In this document: one piece after another, positions 1 to 12,300 of the stretch
Layout: each line of letters starts with the position of its first letter
Numbering within the stretch: the first letter of the stretch is position 1
DNA from: Lagopus muta
Lineage: Eukaryota > Chordata > Aves > Galliformes > Phasianidae
Direction: 5' to 3'
Length of the DNA: 64,000 nucleotides
NCBI RefSeq assembly: GCF_023343835.1
Contig: NC_064437.1
Location: 54,076,972 to 54,140,971, forward strand
The notes under the pieces: model-generated
Told to the model about the DNA's origin: nothing
The model's input: the letters and a program-made list of their open reading frames with translations, nothing else
Databases searched by the model: none
Made by a program: the position numbers and the translations under genes

Positions 1-350
1 CTCTTAGAGGTGCTTGGTTGTTTAATTTTGGTGTTTCCAGCTTTATGATTGCAGGTTTGTGTCTGCAGTTAGAGCACCTGCTGTAGTTGAGCATTCCATT
101 TTTATTTTCATGCTACTTGTCCATTAACTCCAAACATACATACATAGCTGGACAAGGATAGAGTTCAGACTCCCATTGTCAGGTGAGCTATAAGAAAGAA
201 TGTTGCATTTGTTCTTTGCTCTGCAAAACTGTTCTCTGGCCTCATGAAACAAGTGAGTACTTGTGTGGTAAATCTCTCCTCAGAGGTGCATTCTCTGCAG
301 ATGCAGCTGTTTCTTCACGTTACCGAATTGCAATGCTTCCCTCCCAACAG

Positions 351-3300
351 CTGCTCTCTGGATTTGTGTCTAGTGTAGAAGACCATGGCTACCTCATTGA
401 TATTGGAGTCAGAGGGACTCATGCTTTCCTTCCTCATCAGAAAGCCCGAAGTTACATCAAAGCAGTCAAGAAAGGTATGTAGTATTACAGTAAGAGCTGC
501 TGAAGTTAAAATAGATGTGGAGAATGAAAGGGATTGAAGCTCACTGTGTCTGTGGTGTTAGTGCTCCTCAGTGAGCGTTGGGACATGATGGAGTCTTTGC
601 AAATTGTTGAAAACAGCAGTGGCTGATAAGCAAAAAGCCACTAGGTTCCCTGTTTTCTGCCAGACCATGTTGTTGTTCCAAGCCCTCTGACCCTTGCTGG
701 CTGTAGACCTCACTTTGTTGAGGTCTTTTAGCTTCTTAAAATAGAAGGAACTCTGAAAAAGCTTTGGAGGAAACTACGAGAGGGAACTCCTTAGTGTTCC
801 TGGAAGGGAATTTATGCTGTGGCTTGCCTTTGTAGGGTCTGACTTGAAAATAGGGCAGAGCCTGAACTGCCTCATTGAGGAAGTAAAGAATGAGGGAAGA
901 GTGGTCCGTTTGTCTGCTGATCGATCAGAGGTTTCTGCATCCATTGCAACAGAGCAACAGAACTGGACACTCTCTAATCTACTGCCAGGGCTGGTGGTAA
1001 AAGCTCGAGTGCAGAAGGTAAGCTGTGTTTTTGTTTGTGGGTTATTTTCTTTTTCATTATTCTTTTTTGGGCCTTCCTGAAGAGGTAAAGGTTTAAGTGG
1101 ACATGGTAGTTGGTTAGCTGGAAAACTCTGTGTTTGGGTTCAGTTACACGAAAAGAGCAGACACTGTTTTCAGCAAGGTGCTCCCGGTGGTTTCACCTAA
1201 GGTTTGATCTTTGCCATGCTTCTGATACTGTGAGTACAAAGGCTTTGGCCAGGAGATGGCAATAAACCATGGAGAAGAACAGGATGATTTTTTTTCTGTG
1301 GTCTATGCCTAGGAAAGTATTTAGCACTGTTGCAGCACTCTCAGAGTAAGGACAATATAGGGGAAAATCTGAAGGATTGTTTTTACAAAACTGTAGAAAA
1401 CAGAGTTGTTAGCAGTTGCCTATTTTGATGTGCTTGTTTAGTGCAAGGTGACTTCTTGTGAAATGTGTGAATTGCTCTCTGCTTCTGAAAACCAATTGAC
1501 TTCCTAATTATTTTTTTTTTTAATTTTTTTTTTCATCTTCACATATAATTTCCTTCACCCTTCTAGGTGGCTCCACTGGGTATCAGTCTGACCTTTCTGT
1601 CTTCCTTCACTGGCATTGTGGATTTCATGCATGTGGACCCAGAGAAATCCACAAATTATTCTCCAAACCAAGTGGTAAGGAAGAGGATGAAACCTGGCTG
1701 GAATTATTATGTTGCTTACAACATCTGTTATCTTCTTCAGCAGCATTTTGAGGAAGGGTGTTTTTCAGTGGAATCTTTTCTGTCTTATCTTTCATTTGAA
1801 TTATTATCATAGCTGCTTTAGGGCTGTAAAGAGCATAGCCATTCCTGGGGTAAATGGAAGACTTGTTTGGAAAGCATGAGAGACTTGTGAATGGTGGCAA
1901 ATGAGTTCTGTGGTTGTCTTCTGCTCATTGCATTGGTACCAGACTAGGCCATAAACAACGAATGAATGCAACAAAAACCCTGATCTATGGAACTGTTGAA
2001 GCTGAGAAGATGTTACGTGTTCATATGTGAGCACAGTTCAGGCATCAAACGTAATGTCTAAAAACCACAAGCAATATGACATCCTTCAGTTTGGTATGTA
2101 TAGTGATGTTATACTGATAACAAACATCATCTTCTAGGTGAAGGCCTGCATCCTCTCTACCCACCCCACCTCCAAGGTGGTGCATCTTACTCTGCGGCAG
2201 GCCTTCCTGCACCCTGGAGGATCCCCAAACCAGCTCTCCAATGATCGCATGGGGGCCGTAGTGGAAGAGTCTACAGTGAAGGCTTTCTACAAGCAGTTTG
2301 GTGCTGTCTTTGAGCTTGATGATGGCATGCTTGCATTTGCACGAGTAGGTACCGGGGCAGTGAAAGGAACTCCTTCAGAGATCTCTTAGCCTCTTGGGGA
2401 AGGAAATTAAGATTAAGTTTTATTTCCTACCTTAGTGTTCTTTGTGAGACAAATAAACATATCAAGATAATGTGGAAGGTGTTGGCTAAATGCAGCCTCC
2501 CCTGTTTGGGTTGGGATGTAAGTGAGTTGTTGCACAAGAGCTAGTACAAGTTGCTGCCTGAAGGGTGCGTTAGAAGAATGATTTTTGTCAGCTGCTACTA
2601 CTTCAAGCTAAGGGCCATACAAGTGTTGCCATTTTCCAAACACTAAATTCCCATTTGTTTTTCTAGTTGAAACATCTATCAAAAACCAGAAAATCTTTTA
2701 AACCTGCAGCGTTCAAGGCTGGATGTAAGCATAAGTGTCGGATCATTGACTACAGCCTGATGGATGAGATGTGCATAGTATCTCTGAAGCAGTAAGTTTT
2801 ACAGACTCTTCTAGTAAATTTGGTTGAAGGATCAGAAGGGTTTGGTCAGTGTGGAAAGTTTTGTGGAACTGGAACTTGCCATTTGAGGTTTTTAGCTTTT
2901 ATCTGTATTGTATCATGTCGGGTTGTGTGGATATCACATTGCTCTTATCCTAACTGTAGGAACATACACATACATACACATATATATACATATATGTATA
3001 TATAACATACACATACATATATATATACATGTATATATATGGTGGGCTATAGCCCAGAGAGATTAAATGACTTCTGTTGTGATCATGTCAGAAGACAGTA
3101 ACTGAGCAAAAAGCTGAACCTTGGTCTTCCAAGTCCCAGCCCATTTTGCTTCTCCCTCTTATTATTTCTATCTGTGGCTTTAGGCAGTGCAGGTTATGGG
3201 TCCTCTTTCCATGCAGCCATGCCTGGTAGTTGTCACCAGGAATGGAAACTGGTGAACCTCCCTGACCTTTATCCAGAGTGCTGTCTTGCAAGGTGGGTCA

Positions 3301-6300
3301 CTTGGTGTAAAGCACAAAACTTTGGTGATGTAGAGTGTTGGGTATGTGTGGTATAAAGGATACTTTGGAGAAAGTGAAAAGAAGAGTGAAAAGGATATTG
3401 TTTCTTCTCATCCTGGCCTTTTTTCTTTCTTTTTTTTAAGTTGCCTGACAGGTCACCTCTTGTTCTCTCTCTTTCCTAGTCAAATTATTGAAGCTCGTTT
3501 CCTGCGATACCAAGATATTCACACGGGGGATGTCATGCAGGTGAGCTCCTGAAGCACTGATGCTATGCAGCAGTTATACTTAGAGAAATTATCTAGATAG
3601 TGTACATTTTTCTTTCTGCTTAATGTGTATATTCATTCAATTTCTGATCCAGACTTGTGGTAGGTAGAGTAAGAAGAAAAACTAAGGACTTCAATATCAA
3701 AGTGTGGTACTCACTCATCTTTCTCTGTTTTGTTCAGCTTTTTGTTAATGGTGGCAGGGCAATCACAGTCATTCTTACGTTTGTGTCATGGTGTGTTGGT
3801 TGTATCTCTGGAAACAGTTCCAGTTTACCAGAGTTGATAGGAATTCTACAGAAGTAGACTGTTTAGGTTGTAAAACAGCATTATGCAATGTGTAAAATGT
3901 GTATTAATTTGGTGTGGGTTAGACTAAGATTTCATTCTATGTAGCTTGTCAAATTTCGTAATAGTATGTGGTGCAGTGTCCAAATTGCTTCTTACCTGTG
4001 CGTAGCCTACTTTTCATGCTGAATTTACTGATCATTTTCTCTCTTTTGGTCTCTAGGGCAAAGTAGTGTCTCTGAAACCCATTGGGATGCATGTGAAAGT
4101 TGCTGATGGAATTAAAGGGCTTGTGCCATCCATGCATCTTGCTGATGTGATCCTGAAGCAGCCTGAGAAGAAGTACAACGTAGGAGATGAAGTCAGGTGT
4201 CGGGTGAGAGCTGCTTGAAAGGACCTCCAGCTGCTTTAAATGGCTGTATTTCATTCTGACTACTTAGCTGCTGTGTTGGTTGGAGAACGGCAGAATGCTT
4301 TTTGAACCTTGTTTTACTCTGCTTTTGTAGGTATTAGAGTGCAATCCTGCAGAAAAGAAGCTATTCCTTACTTTAAAGAAAACTCTTGTGCAATCAAAGC
4401 TTCCAGTCCTCTCCAGTTATGAAGATGCAGAACCAGGTCTGATCACACATGGCTTTGTGGTGTGTGCAAGGGAATTTGGCTGCATTGTGAAGTTCTACAA
4501 TGATGTCAAAGGTCTGGTACCCAAGAATGAGCTGAGCTCAGAGCCCATATCTTGTCCAGATAAAGTCTTCCATGATGGCCAGGTAATTAATTTACCTATG
4601 TCAAGCCTTGTGTGAATGGATGCAAAAGAGAAATCTGCAATTGTGAGTTGGCTTTGATTTGAGGTTTTTTTGGAGAAACCAAGTACACCAAGAGGTGTTC
4701 ACCTTTCTGTTTGGGTAGTAGTTAGCCTCATCTATTTAAATAGAACATGAAAAAGAGACAGCTCTTCTTTGACTATCTCACATAGCTTTTTCTTTTTCCC
4801 AAGGTGTGTGGTTTCCTTATTTGTTTTTGTTTTGTTTTTGCTATAGGTTGTTAAAGTAATGGTCTTAAAATGTGACCCCCAGCAGGGAAGACTCTTGCTG
4901 TCCTTCAGGTTATCAAGCAGGCCTGTTCCTGAAGGCAGAACTGAGTGTACTCCAAAGAAGAAACAGGAAGTGAAATATCAAATAGGAGAGGTATTGAATT
5001 CAGTGACTATTCCTTTTTTTGTCTCTAAGTGTTCTCTAAAAAAAATCTGTAATCACTTTGAGCAACTCTGCTTCAAAGAAAAGCTGCTGGAGGTCGGGAA
5101 CCAGCGTTAAGTATGCATTTCTTATTTTGCAGTCAGATCAAAAACAAGGTCTGTGTTGTCGGAGGTCAGGATAAAGGAAACACAGGACAGTCTTCTAGGA
5201 GGTGCCAAATAGTACTTTTGCTCCTTGATGAAGTTCTTTTTCTTCTGGGTGCTGTTAATGTTCACTCCAAAAGCAGCTGATTTTGCACTTCAGAGAAATG
5301 TTTCTTAAATGCTTGCCTGTTGTATTGTGGAACGAACAGCTTCCAACACCCTATGGATGTTACTGTTGTAGGAACTTTACAGTTGTTTTTAAATTGTGAT
5401 GAAATGATTCCCTTCACCCTTCAGACAGAAAGTGATAACCAAGAGAGTCTCTGTAGTCTTTGATTTTGCTGGGAACTGGGGATTGCTTTTGTTTTACCAT
5501 CAGAGCTGGCATGCTTCTGAGGCTCAGTCCTGTTGATGTGAGATTCTCTCTTGCATGGCTGGGAGGCCTTGTCAAAAACCATCATTTGGTACCTGTGCAT
5601 ACTTCAAAGGCACTTTGGTTTTTATATCACTCTATTTCTTCTCTTTTCAGATGGTTGATGTGAAGATCTTGAAGAAGAATGAGAATGGGCTCGAGGTTTC
5701 TATCTTAGAAGATGGAGATGATGTGATAGCCTGGCTTCCTACAGTGCACCTCTCTGACTTTGTTGCTAATTCTAAGCTCCTGTGGCATTGCCTTCAAGAG
5801 GGAGATGTCTTGCCCAGAGTTATGTGCCTGAGTGACAAGGGGGACCGTATTGTATCCTTTCTTATTTCAACAAATCAAATGAGGGTGATGGAGGACAAGA
5901 AAAAAAAATAAATCTGTTAAAAATCTGGAGTATCTGCAACAAACAAAATATTTGCTAGTTAATCTGTTGAAGCAGAAGTGCCTATTGATGCTTTAGAGAG
6001 CTACTATAATTTGCTGGTTGAGTGATGCTCTGCTGCTGCTAGAATCCCATTGAGATGAGGATTTGGTTGTGAAATTGCTGAGCTTCCCAAACAGCTTCTG
6101 GAAATCAGTGTTAATCTTCTCGTAACCTTAGAAAAAATGTTGCAGTTTTTATACCAAAAGGAGGAACTTAAATATTAGGAAGTTTTCAATTCAGCTGGAT
6201 GAAGCATGCATCATTAATGCTGAGTAACTTAAGAGATAGTGTTTGTTAAATTTTAGTGTAGGGAGATCAATATGACAACTGAAATTGCAGGAATTCAGGC

Positions 6301-9300
6301 TTCTGCACTGCTTAGTGTGTAAAAAGTGCTGTAGCTCAGTGGCTAGCAGCATTGAGAGACTGGCATCAGGCTCCTTTTATTCATCTTCCCGTTTTTCCTA
6401 ACTGTCTATTCAGATCTTGTGCAGGAAGTCTGCAGTGATGTCTGCTGTACAGGAAGAGCAAGTTGTGAGGAGTTTCTCTGAAATCCAGCCTGGGGTGCTG
6501 CTGACTGGTTATGTGAGGAAGGTTATGCCCTTCGGAGTGTTTGTGGAGTTCCCCTTTGGTGTGACAGGACTGGCACCTAAAGTAGTAAGTCGTGCATTCA
6601 CTTGACTTCAGAAAACAGCATGGGTGTAATCATCAGGAAAGGCTGAAACAGTTTTTAAGCAAGGTTGGAGGGAGCAGTAGGACTGGGGGTCCTGTGTTTG
6701 GACAGCTTCCTCACAGTGTGGTAAATGCTGCCCTTATGTTTGCGTTTTAATTCACTTGCCAAATGAAGTAAAGGACATTATTCAATCAGAGATTTCAAGT
6801 AACTTCAGTAATTCATTTTAATTGACAGCTTTTTGTTAATTTGGCTAATTTCACTTGGTATTTTCATTAAGTCTTAACTGAAACCCTTCTCTCGAAAAGC
6901 ACCGCCAATGTCTGGCAGTTAGCAGCTGTGTCCAATAATCCTTGCCACTTTGTTTCCTCTGCACAGAGCATGAGTGACAAGTTTGTGACAGACACCAAGG
7001 ACCACTTTGTGGTGGGACAGACTGTAATTGCAAAGGTGATGAGCATTGATGAGGAGAAGCAGCGTGTGCTCCTCAATCTGAAGGTGTCAGAGTGCAGCTC
7101 TGGTGATTCAGCTGCAGAGAGCTTTTCACTGCTGAATCAATACTTCAAGGAGATGGAGGAAATCAAGAACTTGTTGAGGAGAAGAGGTAAAAGATTGCAT
7201 ATGTTCTGCCAAAGAGGATCTTATCTTAAAAAAAAGATCTTCAGATGAACAAAAAGAAAACTTCGTTTTGTAATGAAATAAGTTCAAGCAGAGATTTGGC
7301 TTTTAAGAGGAGCTGTATTCCAGCTGGAATTAGAGCTGTAACAGGACCAAGAATCTCTTTTCACTTGAGTCTGCTAGGTTTCTTACATTGATTTGGAGTT
7401 GAAACTTGAAAAGTGAGGGTATAAGTAGATGAACCTTAAGGCCACTATACCTGAAGAGTAATGAAGATGCAGCGGAACCAGTAGATGGGTGTCTCAAAAG
7501 AGTCTGTGAAGGTGAAAATGAAACAGGCCAGGGTGAGATTGGATTCTCTGTGGACCAAAGCCTTTTTCCAGCATTGGGGATGTTTCTTTTTTTAGTGTGA
7601 AAATTTGTAATTGATTTATGAATCAGTCTAAAAGTAAAGGAACTGGGGCATCTAGTAGCACTGATTTCACAGTTGTATCATACAAATAGTTGTCTGTTTT
7701 CTTTGAATCTGGCAGTGGTTAATTTTTTGCACTGCATGCTCTTTCATTATAAGATCCTTAGCATACTGACCCAATTTCTGTGCTCAGTAATCAGATGTTA
7801 AACTTCACAGGGCTTATGGATATACGAATATTGTGCCAAGCTCTGAAACTTTTCTAATGTTTGAACAGAGTTGTAAGCATGTAGTTTTTCCTTTTTTTTC
7901 TTCTTCTTTTTTTTTTTTTTTTTTTTTTTAATGGAAAAATGACTCTTGGAAGAACTGACTCGTGGGAGTCCTGAAGGAGTTTTTCTGTGTGCCTGGGTGA
8001 ATGGCTGCAATGTACAGTGAAGCAAAACAGTGACTAAACTTGTATTTTTTTTTTTTCTGGAGTTATCAGATCCTTAATGTCATGAAATTTTCTGCTTTCT
8101 TTAGATCATAGCATTTACATGTTTGTATTTACTTGTACTTTACAGATCCAGGAACCTAAACTGTGTTTTCTGCTGTGGAGGATATAAATGGATATAAATG
8201 TTTGTTTGTGCTGTTCTAAGGAAATGTGAAAATATTTTATTAAGAAATTAACTTGCCAATATTTCTTGTCTTTTTCTAGAGGAGTCTGGCTTGGCCCAGA
8301 GCTTTTGTGAGCTGGTGCCTGGGAAGGAGCTGCAGCTGGTTGTGCAGGATGTGACAGAGGACGGCTCAGCACTCTTCAGTGGCAGCTGTGTCAGAGGCTG
8401 GACTGTAACAGCTACTCGCTACCACTTGGGAGGTAGGGGTCCTTTCTTTGCTTGCTTTGGGTTTCACTCATGTAGTATGAAGCCTCCATCTTGGAATTAG
8501 TTATTCAGGAGAGGAATCAACCTGGTAGGGATCTAACTAGAGCAGGGACAACTCAAAGTTTAGTTTACCTTTCTGCTATCTCACTTGAGTAACTTAGTTA
8601 CAATTAGCAGCTAAGTAGTCTTTTTATCACTGCAGTTTTTACGAGTTAAACTTTGATCCAGAGGTGACTGTATGGGGCTGCTGAATCATGGCCTGAACCT
8701 CTGATTGATCACCTGAGGCAAGCAATGAGTCAGCCATGGGAGCACAGATGAAGGCAATTCACCTGTGCTGCAGGAAGGGGTGGAGCCTGACTCCACCTCT
8801 CCTAGACCCATTTAAGAGCTGACTGCCAGTGCAGGAGGATCTCTTCTGGAGATCCACTCCACCAGAGTTTCCTATGTGAGCCCGGGATAGGGTGACTGTC
8901 CTTTTCAGCTCTAGTATGGTAATTACATAAGCCAAGCTCTCGAATATACTATATCATCTGTATATTCATTGATGGTACAGGTGACCCTTCCTGCCTGCCA
9001 CATGTCACAAGCTAAGTTACTCAAAGTTCTTTACTGTCATCAGGAGACAACCTCTTTGTTCTTGTTTGTAGGCAAAAAAGTCGTTCCTGGTGAGAAAGCA
9101 AAGGGACTGGTTCTTCATGTGGATGCCATCGCATCCAAGGTGCATGTTTCTCTTCGAGAAGAACTCTTAAAAAAAAGAGCCAAGCAAGTAGGTGTTCAGT
9201 TTTAATGTTTCTGTTCCTGTGTCACACCTTAGGGGAATAATGAATTTTGAGTGGGGGGAGGCCTTTTCCTTCCTTTAGAGCTGCAGGAGATCGAGTAACG

Positions 9301-12300
9301 GGAATCAAAATCTCAGCAAGGGATGTCATTATCTCCATTTCTGTTTAGCGGCTCACAAAGAACTCCCAGCACCCTGCCATCGTGCAGCACGTCACAGAAG
9401 AGTTTGCCATCGTGTCTCTGTTGGACTCAGGCTGGCTGGCAGCTGTCCCCATAGCCTCTCACTTCAATGATACCTTCCGCTTTGACTCAGAAAAAATGAA
9501 GGTGGGACAGAGAATCTATGCAACCTTAAAAATGGTGAAGGCAAACGATCTTGGAGTTGTGTTAGCAGTACAAGACCCAACGAAGAAGAATGTTTTTGTA
9601 AGGGACCGGAAAGAGTCTGAGACAGCCTTAGAGGAGACGCTTGCTGCTGCTGTGAAACACTCTCTTTCCCTGGGTGATATCGTTACTGGTACTGTTAAAT
9701 CTGTCAAACCAACCCACGTCACAGTTGCTATTGATGACAAATTGACGGGTTCAATCCATGCATCCCAGATTCTGGATGAAGTGCCCATACACTCTTTTCC
9801 AACGTACACTTTGAAAGCTGGACAGAAGGTGACTGCCCGAGTCATTGGAGCCAGAGATGTGAACACTCACAGGTGGGAAAATAAGCACCTAATATCACTG
9901 ACATTAGGGGAATGTGAAAGGTCAAAGAATGGCTTTAATTCAAATGGTCTAGGCTGTTCTCTTTGTTACCAGATGCTGTTGTGGCTATCCTTTCTGGAGT
10001 AGTGGAGAACCTCAGGAAATCTGCAGTTATATTCTATCTCAGACCCATGTTGCAGTGCATCAACTCTTTCTACCTCTGTCACTGGATTTGTCTTGAGTGT
10101 AGATTGCAAGAAGGATGTCTAATTTTTTTTTTAGGTCCAGCAGAAACCTTAAATGCAAGCAGAACTTGGTTCCAGAGATTAAATTTGCTTAAATTGCTTT
10201 GGGTACCTAAATTGCCACTGAAATAGTACTAGGATGACTAAAACAGAAAGGCCTTTATAGTTTTAAGGAGCTTACAGTTGTTTTTCAGCAGTGCAGAAGG
10301 GAGTACGGGTGACTGGGGTGTGGTGAAGTAATGAGAAACTTTGATCCTATTTGTATTCTTTAGGTACCTGCCCATCACCCATCCACACTTCACACGGTCT
10401 GTTCCAGAGCTCAGCATTCGACCAAGGTAAGTGTTGGTCTTTGTATTGTCTATACACCCTTTCCAGACCTTGTATCCATGTAGCTTCCCTGTATTGTTAC
10501 ATTCCTTTTGGGAATGAGCTCACCCATTCAGTAGTAAGGAGCTTTATGCACAGTATAGCATAACATCTTGCTCATTTTTTCACCCTAACTTAGATCTGTT
10601 AACTGTATGCTGTGAAATGTTGTATAACCAAGATGTTATAATTGCAATATGTATAACCAAGATGTTATAATTGCAATATAATCAAAAGAGTAAGGCACAG
10701 CAAACAGGGATCACAAAAGAGAATAAGTAGAAGAGCTTACCCTTGGGTTGAGCTCACTAGAAGATATCAAAGAGGAGGATCTCCAGAAGAGATCCTTCCC
10801 CTCTGGTAGCCAGCTCTTAAATAGGTCCAGGAGGGGTGGAGCCTGGCTCCACCCCTTCCGGCAGCACAGGTGAATTGCCTTCACCTGTGCTCCTCTGGCT
10901 GACTCATGGCTCACCTCAGGTGATCAATCAGAGGTTCAGGCCGTGACTCAGCAGTTCCCATACAAATGTACACCATGTCCTTTTAATGTCCTTGTGCTGC
11001 CAGTCTGAATCATGGTATGTCCCATCATATTGAAAAGATTTCCCCTCTTAAGCCCAAAGAAATTGTCACACTAACATTAACTTGCCACAGTTTCTTGGGT
11101 TTCTAATTCCTATCTGCATTGCTAGGACCAAAACTCCTAACCAGTATCCTCTTTCTTTATTTGTGAACAGTGAAATAGAAGGGAAAGTTGAAACAGTGAG
11201 AGATGACACCCATGAGAAACTTGGACCCTACAACGTTGGACAGACAGTCACCTGTTTTGTGAGGAAGGTGAGGTCAGAGTCTTCCTAAGAAGTGTGCTAG
11301 GAGGAGACAGCAGGTGGAGGTAACCCCAGAGGCTTTAGCTTAAACCTATGAACAAACTGACACTACCAGACTCTTAATTGACCACGAGAGTGGCCCTGCA
11401 AAGCATAGTGTCTTATGAGAAGACTAGAGAGAAGGCGCACTTTTCTATATTTGAGAGAATTGAGTTGACTGGTGGTCTTAAACATGCTGGTTTGTTGCCA
11501 GCAGATGCTTCATTCCCTGCGATCTAGCAAAACAGCCTTTGATAAATTATTTATGCCACCAGCACTAAGTATGCTCACTGCTGATCCTTTCTGTGTGCTT
11601 GCATGTGAATCACAGCAGCATTAAGAATGGATCTGAAATAACCGTTTTTGTTTGATGCAGGCGCTAAGGCTTAAGTATTCCTTTCTAGCCTTGAAAATTA
11701 GTGAGCCCACTGAAGAAGGGGTGTCATTCACCAAAGGTCTCATGCTGTTTTTGGCTGTTTACTGTCTTTTCAGTATAATATCCTGAAAAACTGGCTGGAG
11801 GTAGAAGTGACCCCTGAGATTCGAGGAAGAGTTCCTCGTCTGCTGCTGTCTCTGAACACCAAGGTAAGAGGCTATTACAGATAAGCTACACAATTTTCTT
11901 CTTTGTATGTCTGCAGGTGACTGCCATTGACACTTCTGACATCCATGTGAGCTCAGTGCAGTGACATGCCCTTCAGGCATAACTGCCCTCAGTGATGAGT
12001 ATGATGCCTGAAGCTCGTTCAGTCTGGGTTTACTGAGCCACTGGGGGAAAGCTGAGCTATCTGTCATGGGAACGCATCAAAGACGCGTTTGAAAACTTTA
12101 AAGCTTCATAGGAGTGTACACAAGTCAATGCTGTGCAAAGCTTCTTTTCTGGCATAGGTGGAAATCTGTCTTCCCTTTCAGGTCTTAAAACATCCAGAAA
12201 AGAACTTCAAAAATGGCCAGGCGTTATCTGCTACAGTGACTGGAACAGATGCCACCGAAACAAACCTCTTCTTGTCACTCACAGGTAAGTGGAGCCTTAA

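Noticed and set aside
2345-2389. Extension of PDCD11 exon 4 past 2344 in the open frame
   Set aside because: GTAGGT at 2345 is a good donor, and only splicing there to 2667 restores the human-like sequence AR-LKHLS; the extension ends soon in a stop.
11985-12055. Box C/D snoRNA candidate in a PDCD11 intron (GTGATGA at 11992-11998, CTGA at 12032)
   Set aside because: The flanking stem is weak, the internal D' box is too near the C box to leave a guide, and the D box is about 146 nt from the 3' splice site, further than usual. Boxes this short occur by chance.
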